A stretch of 64,000 nucleotides of DNA, from positions 476,904 through 540,903 of the forward strand of contig NZ_FQZZ01000003.1 of NCBI RefSeq assembly GCF_900142185.1, read 5' to 3'. The notes under the pieces were generated by a model that worked only from the letters and a program-made list of their open reading frames with translations, was not told the DNA's origin and did not search any database. Position 1 is the stretch's first letter; every line of letters begins with the position of its first letter. This document shows, one piece after another, positions 57,206 through 64,000 of the stretch. The stretch is from Lutimaribacter pacificus. Its GTDB lineage: Bacteria > Pseudomonadota > Alphaproteobacteria > Rhodobacterales > Rhodobacteraceae. A program made the position numbers and the translations under genes.

Positions 57206-57892
57206 ATGCCCCGACCCCGTGACGACCTCCAGGCAAAACTGCACCTGCTGCTGGGCACGGCGGCGCCCGATCCCGGCGACCGCCTGCCGCCCGAGCGGGA
57301 GCTGGCCCGCCAGCTTGGATGCAGCCGCGAAACGCTGCGCAAGGCGCTTGCAGTGCTGGAGCGGCAGGGCGAGATCTGGCGCCATGTCGGGCAGGGAACC
57401 TTTCGCGGCGCGCGGCCGCTGCACCTGCCGGTCCGGGACTCGATCCTGGTCGACGGCGCGACCCCGCCCGACGTGATGCAGGCACGCCTGCTGCTGGAAC
57501 CGAAGGTCGCCGCCGAGGCCGCGCGCCGTGCCGGGGCACCGGATATCGCCCATCTGCGCGCGCGGGTCGCGGCGGGCAGAACGGCGGGCGACAGGCCCGC
57601 CTGCGAGCAGGCCGACGACAGGTTTCACCACGCCATCGCCCGGATCGCGCGCAATCCGATCCTGATCGGCTTCCTGACCTACCTGTCCGGCGCCCGCCGC
57701 CGCGCCGCCTGGCAGCGGGAATGGGACAGAACCTATCGCCGCATCGGGGCGGACGAGTTCCGCACGCTGCACAGCGACCAACATGACCGCATCGTGGACG
57801 CGATCGCCGCCGGGGATGCCGCGGCCGCCGAAAAGGCGATGGCGATTCATCTCAAGACGATCGAACGGGCGATGACCTTCGGCGAGGGCTAG
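57206..57892 (+). CDS. FadR-type (GntR/FCD) transcriptional regulator
   Basis: A 228-residue regulator: GntR winged helix (about 5-70, DRLPPERELARQLGCSRETL) and an FCD ligand domain (about 85-220) with the metal-binding histidines in DDRFHHAIARIARN and SDQHDRIVDAI. ATG 57206 follows AAGGAACGCCG. Family members sense small organic acids. It is divergent from the TSUP gene across the AATTGGTCTG repeats. Confidence 0.9.
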   Translation: MPRPRDDLQAKLHLLLGTAAPDPGDRLPPERELARQLGCSRETLRKALAVLERQGEIWRHVGQGTFRGARPLHLPVRDSILVDGATPPDVMQARLLLEPKVAAEAARRAGAPDIAHLRARVAAGRTAGDRPACEQADDRFHHAIARIARNPILIGFLTYLSGARRRAAWQREWDRTYRRIGADEFRTLHSDQHDRIVDAIAAGDAAAAEKAMAIHLKTIERAMTFGEG

Positions 57893-58006
57893 AAAGGTCG
57901 GCTTGCCCGGACCCCAGGTGCCGTGCCCATGGCAACCCCGGACGTGCCCTGTATAAGGGGGCAATGCCGAACCGGCGTGACGACACGGACACCAGGGGGG
58001 AACGGA

Positions 58007-59143
58007 ATGACCACAAGCACCGACATTCAGATCGAGGGCAGTTGCGATCCGCGTTTTGCGGCCGTCAAGGATGCCTTTTACCAGAATTTCAAAAGCCGGG
58101 GCGAGGTCGGCGCCGCCGTCGCGGTGACCGTGGATGGCGAACCGGTCGTGGACCTCTGGGGCGGCACCGCCGATTCCGGGGCGCGCGTTCCCTGGAAACC
58201 GGACACCATCGTCTGCGTGCAGTCGGTCTCGAAGGAAATCATGGCCCTGGCCGTGCACATGGCGGTGTCGCGGGGCCTTATCGACATCGACGCGCCGGTG
58301 ACGGATTACTGGCCGGAATATGGGCAGAACGGCAAGGAAAAGACCAGTATCCGCTGGCTGCTGGACCACCGTGCCGGCGTTCCCGTCGTCGATGGGGCAC
58401 GACCGGGGCTGGCCTATGACTGGGCGGCCATGACCGGCGCGCTGGCCGAAACCCGCCCCCTGTGGGAGCCGGGCACAACGCCCTGCTACCATTCGGCGAA
58501 TTACGGCTTCCTGCTCGGGGAACCCCTGCGCCGTGTCACCGGCATGTCGGTCGGGGAATTCGTGCGCCGGGAAATCGCGGAACCGCTGGGCGTGGATTGC
58601 GTCTTCGGCCTGAAACCGGAGGAAGAGGCGCGGGTCGCAACCTTTCTGAACAAGCAAAACCACCCGTCCCAGCAATGGATCGACGAAGGCACCAACATAT
58701 TCGCCCGAAGCTGGAAGATCTTTTGGGACGACGAGGATTTCAACAGCCCGGAGTGGCGCCGGGCAGAGGTGCCCTCGGTCAACTGCCATACGAACGCCTG
58801 GTCGCTGGCCAGGATATGCGCGATGATGGCCGCCGGCGGCACGCTTGACGGCCGGCATTTCCTCGACGCGGAGGTGCTGGACCGCGCGGGCGACATCCAG
58901 TGGACCGGCTACGACGCGCAGGACCGCTACCTGTCGCTGTCGCTCGGCTTTCTCATGCCGACGGCCGGCCAGAAGGCGACCGGCCCGCGCGCCCTGGGCA
59001 TGGCGGGGGCCGGCGGCGCGACCGCCTTTGCCGACCCGGACAAGCGGATCGGCTTCGCCTACACGATGAACAGCATGGACCCGGACCCGGGCACGCCGCG
59101 GCCACACGCCCTGATCGACGCGCTCAACAGCGTCGTCGGGTAA
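58007..59143 (+). CDS. EstB-like serine hydrolase (beta-lactamase fold)
   Basis: A 378-residue class C beta-lactamase-fold hydrolase, probably an esterase. The nucleophile motif S-x-x-K is SVSK in CVQSVSKEIMAL near residue 70, the Tyr/Asn motif is in CYHSANYGFL near 160, and MAGAGGATAFADPDKRIGF is near the C-terminus. No signal peptide, so cytosolic. ATG 58007 has GGGGGGAACGG upstream. Confidence 0.88.
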   Translation: MTTSTDIQIEGSCDPRFAAVKDAFYQNFKSRGEVGAAVAVTVDGEPVVDLWGGTADSGARVPWKPDTIVCVQSVSKEIMALAVHMAVSRGLIDIDAPVTDYWPEYGQNGKEKTSIRWLLDHRAGVPVVDGARPGLAYDWAAMTGALAETRPLWEPGTTPCYHSANYGFLLGEPLRRVTGMSVGEFVRREIAEPLGVDCVFGLKPEEEARVATFLNKQNHPSQQWIDEGTNIFARSWKIFWDDEDFNSPEWRRAEVPSVNCHTNAWSLARICAMMAAGGTLDGRHFLDAEVLDRAGDIQWTGYDAQDRYLSLSLGFLMPTAGQKATGPRALGMAGAGGATAFADPDKRIGFAYTMNSMDPDPGTPRPHALIDALNSVVG

Positions 59144-59231
59144 CCCATGAACCGGCCGGGCCGCGCAAATACCCCGCACGGCCTTGGACCGGGCGCACGC
59201 GATGCTTAGCTCTGTCCGAACGGAGGCCGCC

Positions 59232-60239
59232 ATGCAGCAATTTTCACTTCTCGATCTTTCTCCCGTGCCCGAGGGGCAAACCACCGCCGACGCCCTTGCG
59301 GGCACCGTCGATCTGGCCCGGGCGGCCGAGCGGTTCGGCTATCACCGCTACTGGCTGGCCGAACATCACAACATGCCGGGGATCGCCAGCGCGGCAACGG
59401 CCGTGATGATCGGCCACGTGGCCGGGGCGACCAGCACCATGCGGATCGGCGCAGGGGGCATCATGCTGCCCAACCACGCACCGCTTGTCGTGGCCGAACA
59501 GTTCGGCACGCTGGCGACCCTCTATCCGGGGCGGATCGACCTGGGGCTGGGCCGCGCGCCCGGCACCGACATGGCCACCGCCCGCGCGCTGCGCCGGCAC
59601 ATGGCGCCCGAGGACAGCTTTCCGCAGGACGTGCAGGAACTGATCGGGTATTTCGGCGAGGATACCGGCGCCTCGGCCGTGCGCGCCATCCCTGGAACCG
59701 GCACCCATGTTCCGGTGTGGATTCTCGGCTCCAGCCTTTATGGCGCGCAGCTCGCCGCCTATCTGGGCCTGCCCTATGCCTTTGCCTCGCATTTCGCCCC
59801 GGCCATGCTGGAACAGGCGCTCGAGGTCTATCGCACCACCTTCCGGCCGTCGGAACGGCTGGAGAAACCCCATGTGATGATGGCGGCAGGCGTCTTCGCC
59901 GCCGAAAGCGACGACGAGGCGGTGTTCCTGCGCTCCTCGCAACTGCTGTCCTTCGCGCGGCTGAGAACCGGCCGTCCCGGCAAGCTGCCGCACCCGGTCC
60001 ATGACGTCGGGCAGGAAATCCCCGCGCCGGTCATGGCCCAGGTGCAACAGGCCCTGTCCTGCTCCGCCACCGGATCGCCCGCGACGGTCAGGGCGCAACT
60101 GGGCACGCTGATCGACACCTTCCGGCCCGACGAGCTGATGGTGACCGGAATGATCCACGACCACACCGCACGCGTCCGCTCGTTCGAGATCGCCGCCGAT
60201 ATCCTGACGGGGCTGCGCGACCGGGGCTCGGTTGTGTGA
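59232..60239 (+). CDS. LLM-class flavin-dependent oxidoreductase
   Basis: A 335-residue luciferase-like monooxygenase, cytosolic, FMNH2/F420-type TIM barrel. Typical segments are [59 protein letters not shown], and [13 protein letters not shown] 59232 is preceded by GGAGG, so the 16-residue upstream extension is rejected. Substrate unknown. Confidence 0.92.
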   Translation: MQQFSLLDLSPVPEGQTTADALAGTVDLARAAERFGYHRYWLAEHHNMPGIASAATAVMIGHVAGATSTMRIGAGGIMLPNHAPLVVAEQFGTLATLYPGRIDLGLGRAPGTDMATARALRRHMAPEDSFPQDVQELIGYFGEDTGASAVRAIPGTGTHVPVWILGSSLYGAQLAAYLGLPYAFASHFAPAMLEQALEVYRTTFRPSERLEKPHVMMAAGVFAAESDDEAVFLRSSQLLSFARLRTGRPGKLPHPVHDVGQEIPAPVMAQVQQALSCSATGSPATVRAQLGTLIDTFRPDELMVTGMIHDHTARVRSFEIAADILTGLRDRGSVV

Positions 60240-60356
60240 GACCGGGAAGGATCGGGGACCCGGCGACGGCAGTCGGGATCGAGGGGCGCTGACCACTCGC
60301 TCATCCGCCGGATACACGTGTACATTCGAAGCTCGGCCAACCCGTTCCCGCCCCCT

Positions 60357-60888
60357 TCAACGCAACATGACGAGTGCAGTCTGAGGAAACGCTGCCATCA
60401 GCGCGATGAAGCCCGGCATCCCCGTCGCAAAAGGCAGACACCCCGGACAGATATTGCCCAAGGGAACGTCAGGCGCCACGGTTTTGATGACGTAGAAGCC
60501 GAACCAGACCGGGTCGATGCTCAAGAACAGAGCGATCAGAAAACAGGATCGGAACCGTCAGGATGAACGTGCCGAACAGGTCCAACACACAACCCAAGAT
60601 CAGATAGAACAGCATGACGGCGATGATGAAGATAACATAACCCAGCTCCATCGCCAACATCTAGCCGGTGATGGCTTGGACGAAACCGGTCTGCACCAGA
60701 AACCACGTGAATAGCGTACCTCCTACGATGATCAGAAACAACATCGTGGTCAGCGGCGCGCCATCGGTCAGGGCCTCTTGGATCGCCGCGAGGTTCGGGC
60801 TACGTTGCACCGTTTCCAGAACCAGAGCGGCGATGACTCCGATCATCGCTCCCTTGGTCGACGTTAATATCCTGCGAGGGAAGCTCAC
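60357..60888 (-). pseudogene. Decayed TRAP large permease (dctM-type) fragment
   Basis: Only about the last third of a DctM-type permease remains. Reading leftward: FPRRILTSTKG ... GGTLFTWFLVQTGFVQAITG, then TAG where a Trp codon is usual (stop at 60661), then MLAMELGYVIFIIAV and LDLFGTFILTVPILF, a frameshift near 60540, and then LIALFLSIDPVWFGFYVIKT and APDVPLGNICPGCLPF. About 20 residues usually found between VIKTV and APDVPLG (the TPPVG segment) are missing in frame. The 5' part is absent. At least four lesions, so not functional. Confidence 0.85.
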
Positions 60889-61113
60889 TTACCGCGCAAC
60901 TACTGGCGAGATAATTTCCTAACTGGCTCGAAAGCAGCCAAAACGGGTGTGGTTTTATCACGACCAGATGTTGCCCCCGTATCCTGTCGTTCAAGCATCC
61001 CTCAACAGCCCCCTGCAACAGGGACCGGCCGCATTTTTCACACCGACACCCTTTCGGAATGGGACGGCTATTGCAAGCGTTTCACTGTAATCGGGCCCAA
61101 GGAACAGTCCCCC

Positions 61114-62322
61114 TCAGTTGATCACCGACGAGATCACGAGATCGGAAAAACGTTGCGAGCGGATTCTGGATTTCAGCAGCGTCGGAAAACCGACAACCAG
61201 CTGAACGAAGGTGAGGTCCCGTTCAGGATCCACGGCGAAAATCTGCCCCCCGAAGCCCGAACCGGAGAACCCGCTGCTCGACATAAGCGTACCCATGTTG
61301 GTGACGAATGTACCTTCACCGCGCAGATAGAGAGAGAGGCCAAGATACGCGGGGAAAGGTTCCATATGCGCGTTCTCGCACACATCCTTGAAGAGGCCGT
61401 GAATCTTGTTGCCTGTCTGGTTGGTCGTGGCCGCCGCGATCACAGCAGGCGAAAGTACACGATTTCCGTCGAGAGCACCACCGCGCCGGAACATCTCGGC
61501 AAACCGGAATTCATCATAGGCAGTCGAGAACACCCCACCGGCACAGAACTCGACCCTCGCCGCAATGTCGGCCACACGTTGCACGTCCTCGGAAGACAGC
61601 GCGTCCTTCCCCTTACCACGCATGAAGGCGGGCGTGGTCCTTGCCTGCAGGTCTGGACGATCAAGGAAACTCAAAGCAGTATCAGCCATGCCAAGCGGCT
61701 CGTAGATTTCCTCGTACATAATCTTGCGAAGAGGACGGTTCTTGGGATCGCATCGGCGCACGATCTCGCCCAGCACGGCGTGAGCCGCCCCGGCATGATA
61801 GATCACTACCCCGGCGGGCGCTGGATCGTAGGGGGTCTCGCAGAGGATTTCGACATACTTCTCGTTGCCAGCACCGAAATGCTCGAACGGATGTTGCATC
61901 GGCAGACCGGCCTGGTGGCTCATCAGGTCGCGCACCGTGACATGTTCTTTTCCCTTCTGGCCGAATTCGGGAATGAATTCCGCCACTCGCGAGGTAATCG
62001 CGAAGTGCCCATTGTCGATCCATTTGAGTGCTAGCGCGGCCGTATGCTGCTTGGCGATGGACATGACCGGCAGCACATCATCGACCCGCGCCTTGCGGCC
62101 GTTGGGGCGATCAGAAAAACCGATCGCCTCGTGCATGACGACCTGGCCGTGCCGCGCTACCACGATGATCGACCCGTCCGAAACGCCATCCTCGATGTCT
62201 TTACGGATATGGGTGCGGATCCATTCGAGCTTGCTCTCATCCATGCCGACATCGGCGGGCCGGGCATCTACCCGCCCTTTGGCCCCGTCCTCTGATACCG
62301 TGATAGAGAGATTTCCGTTCAT
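61114..62322 (-). CDS. Serine hydrolase of the beta-lactamase fold
   Basis: A 402-residue cytosolic protein. The S-x-x-K motif is SIAK in LPVMSIAKQHTA near residue 92, a Tyr motif is in IYHAGAAHAVLG near 180, and FGGQIFAVDPERDLTFV is near the end. ATG 62322 has GGAGGA 6 bases upstream; an ATG at 62343 overlapping the hydantoinase stop lacks such a site. Belongs to the same broad family as the gene at 58007 but is clearly different. Possibly an amidase or esterase in one pathway with the hydantoinase-type gene. Confidence 0.85.
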   Translation of the reverse strand: MNGNLSITVSEDGAKGRVDARPADVGMDESKLEWIRTHIRKDIEDGVSDGSIIVVARHGQVVMHEAIGFSDRPNGRKARVDDVLPVMSIAKQHTAALALKWIDNGHFAITSRVAEFIPEFGQKGKEHVTVRDLMSHQAGLPMQHPFEHFGAGNEKYVEILCETPYDPAPAGVVIYHAGAAHAVLGEIVRRCDPKNRPLRKIMYEEIYEPLGMADTALSFLDRPDLQARTTPAFMRGKGKDALSSEDVQRVADIAARVEFCAGGVFSTAYDEFRFAEMFRRGGALDGNRVLSPAVIAAATTNQTGNKIHGLFKDVCENAHMEPFPAYLGLSLYLRGEGTFVTNMGTLMSSSGFSGSGFGGQIFAVDPERDLTFVQLVVGFPTLLKSRIRSQRFSDLVISSVIN

Positions 62323-62339
62323 CCTTGCTCCTCCCGTGG

Positions 62340-63905
62340 TCATCGTGTCGTGCGCAGCGCGGCGGTCGCAGCTTCGTCCAGCCGGCCGTTGTCATCCACG
62401 ACAACGCCATAGTCGTTTCGGGCACTCTCCCGCGATATGTACCCATCGGCCAGGTCCGACAGGACAGCCTTGATATCCCGGTCCTTCGGATCACCGTGTC
62501 CGCCGCCGCCACCGCTGATCAGCCAGAAGATGTCACCGTGGGCAAGCGGCAGGTCGTCTTTTCTCAGAACCTTGCGGGTGCCGTCGGGCTTGATGAGTTC
62601 ACCATAGGCGGGCTTACCGGCCATGCCTCCCGCCAACCCCCAGGGCGGACAGCCGGTGCGCTCAATATTGACGTTGAGATTGAGTTCAGCATCCGAAGGG
62701 AAGGAATAGACTTTCTCAATCCCCAACCCTCCGCGAAACCGTCCAGGCCCGCCGCTGTCCTGCTTCAGTTGCTTGGCCTCGATGCGGTAGTCGTAGTTGG
62801 CCTCCTGAATCTCGACCGGCACGTCACGTACGTCTCCATGGGTCAGTGACCGGAAACCACTCGGGCCGTCCTTCCACGAAAAGGCGCCCCAGCCGCCGGA
62901 CATGGCATCCAGGCTGAAGAAATAGTCGCCCGTTTCAGGGTCTCGACCGCTGATCGTGTGAATTCCATAGATGCCGTAATGCCCCGCGGGAATCCTGTCG
63001 GGGGCAGCCTCTGACAAGGCCGCCAGGATCGTGTCGACCACGGTCGATCCGGTATAGCCGCCCTGCCCCATCGGCGCGCCCCGGCTCGCTGACAGGAACG
63101 TGCCATCGCGCACGTCGATCGCAAGCCGGTTGAAACCGGCCTCGTTGACGGGAGCGTCGGGCACGGCAAGGAACTTGAAGGCAATACGCCCCACTGCATA
63201 AGCTCCACCTTCCTTCGCAAGGTTGATCGGGCCGCGCACCTGTTCCGACAAGCCGTTAAGGTCGATCGTCATCCTGTCATCCTCGACGATCACCTTGACG
63301 CCGATATTAATCGGCTCGCCAATCCTTATACCGTCGTCGTCCATGAAAGACGAGGCGGTGTAAGTGCCGTTCGGCAGCGCCTCGATGGCGCGCCTGGCGA
63401 CCGCATCGGCATCCGCCTGCATCTCATCCATCGTAGCCAGTATCGCATCGGCGCCATGCTGTTCCGCAAGTTCAAGCACCATATCACGGCCGAGAGTGGT
63501 TCCACCGAACTGCGCTTCGAGATCGCCGGCCAGAAGCTTAGGAAAACGCGTGTTCGCCTCGATGATACGATAGAGCTCCTCGTTGCGGACACCACCCTCG
63601 TACAACTTGACGGTGGGGTACTGGACCCCTTCCTGCCAGATGTCGGTCGTATGAGGCGAATAGCATGAGCCGACCACATAACCGCCGACATCGATCCAGT
63701 GGACCAGAACGGCAAAGAATCCGATCAACCTACCATCTGCACGCACCGGCGTCAGCGAAACGACATCGTTGAGGTGGCGGCCCACGATATCACCGTTGAC
63801 AATGACGATGTCCCCCTCATGAAGGTTGTCATGACCATAGACCCGGATCGCCTCGCGGACAGCCAGCCCAAGCGCGTTGGCTACGAACGCCGGAAGGCTA
63901 TAGCG
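62340..63905 (-). pseudogene. Hydantoinase B/oxoprolinase-type gene, 5' end lost to an insertion
   Basis: About 520 residues of a HyuB-family ATP-dependent amide-ring hydrolase subunit remain. Recognisable parts are EGDIVIVNGDIVGRHLNDVV, HWIDVGGYVVGSCYSP, the Gly-rich ISGGGGGHGDPKDRD C-terminus and PGRFRGGLGIEKVYSF. The usual first about 70-90 residues are gone: homology begins at RYSLPAFVANALG, exactly where the repeat motifs of the mobile element stop. A start codon inside the element could still give a hybrid product, but it would lack the N-terminal domain. Its stop overlaps the hydrolase region downstream. Confidence 0.75.
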
Positions 63906-64000
63906 TGTCAACGGCGGAGTAAAATTCGGCCATTGTGGCGGAGCAAAAGTCGGCCAGTTTGGGGCGAGCGCCTTGGAGCGTGCGGCCCTCATATAGCAAG
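63906..64000. mobile_element. Terminal end of an IS21-type insertion sequence (continues past window)
   Basis: Starts TGTCAAC at 63906 and holds two direct repeats of 24 bases, GGCGGAGTAAAATTCGGCC (63913 on) and GGCGGAGCAAAAGTCGGCC (63937 on). Tandem repeats of this type inside a TG-ended terminus are what I know from IS21-family elements. The transposase genes would lie outside the window. It interrupts the hydantoinase-type gene. Confidence 0.6.

Noticed and set aside
58007..62322. The serine hydrolases at 58007 and 61114 as a tandem duplication
   Set aside because: They share only the fold motifs; the surrounding sequence, length and C-termini differ, so they are not recent copies.

Overview
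The window looks like chromosomal DNA from a high-GC alphaproteobacterium, most likely a Rhodobacterales (Roseobacter/Paracoccus-type) organism. That placement is inferred from the HutF/HutG histidine route, the cobA-DUF2849-cysI-cysH-DUF934 sulfur operon, the TRAP transporter and the branched-chain ABC operon. No rRNA, tRNA or CRISPR array was seen.

Layout. 1-2.4 kb: end of a polyamine-type ABC binding protein and a YtcJ-like amidohydrolase. 2.4-9.8 kb: a complete histidine-utilisation locus, hutIHGU leftward and hutFC rightward, around a compact divergent promoter with a HutC-type palindrome. 10-14 kb: assimilatory sulfite/sulfate reduction operon. 14.0-14.6 kb: non-coding DNA with one copy of a dispersed folded repeat. 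14.6-16 kb: a secreted peptidoglycan-binding-type protein.

16.0-40.9 kb is the most interesting part: about 25 kb of tightly packed genes around a divergent promoter near 24.6 kb. The left arm (minus strand) encodes a response regulator with a degenerate second receiver, a histidine kinase, a secreted caspase-fold protein, a small secreted protein and a secreted TPR-CHAT protein. The right arm (plus strand) encodes a lipocalin-sized secreted protein, a membrane-anchored trypsin-like protease and a membrane protein that share an SrfA-like N-terminal domain, SrfB (actin/Hsp70-fold ATPase), SrfC (large P-loop GTPase), a single-pass membrane protein, a secreted SH3-vWA protein, an ABC exporter-type pair and a SUMF1-like protein. 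I read this as an expanded srfABC-type envelope system carrying three separate protease-type modules. Its function is unknown.

40.9-43.8 kb: DctPQM TRAP transporter. 43.8-47.1 kb: small accessory zone with an entericidin-like lipoprotein, a serine recombinase, two about 118-bp elements bounded by 22-bp inverted repeats, a receiver-like ORF and a family 2 glycosyltransferase. 47.1-53.8 kb: branched-chain-type ABC transporter operon ending in a histone-deacetylase-like amidohydrolase, with a LuxR-type regulator. 54-60.2 kb: gdhA, a YdeI/DUF1801 protein, the second copy of the dispersed repeat, a TSUP exporter, a GntR regulator, an EstB-like serine hydrolase and a flavin-dependent monooxygenase. 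60.2-64 kb: a decaying, less GC-rich segment with a TRAP permease pseudogene, a serine hydrolase, and a hydantoinase-B-type gene cut by what looks like the end of an IS21-type element that runs out of the window.
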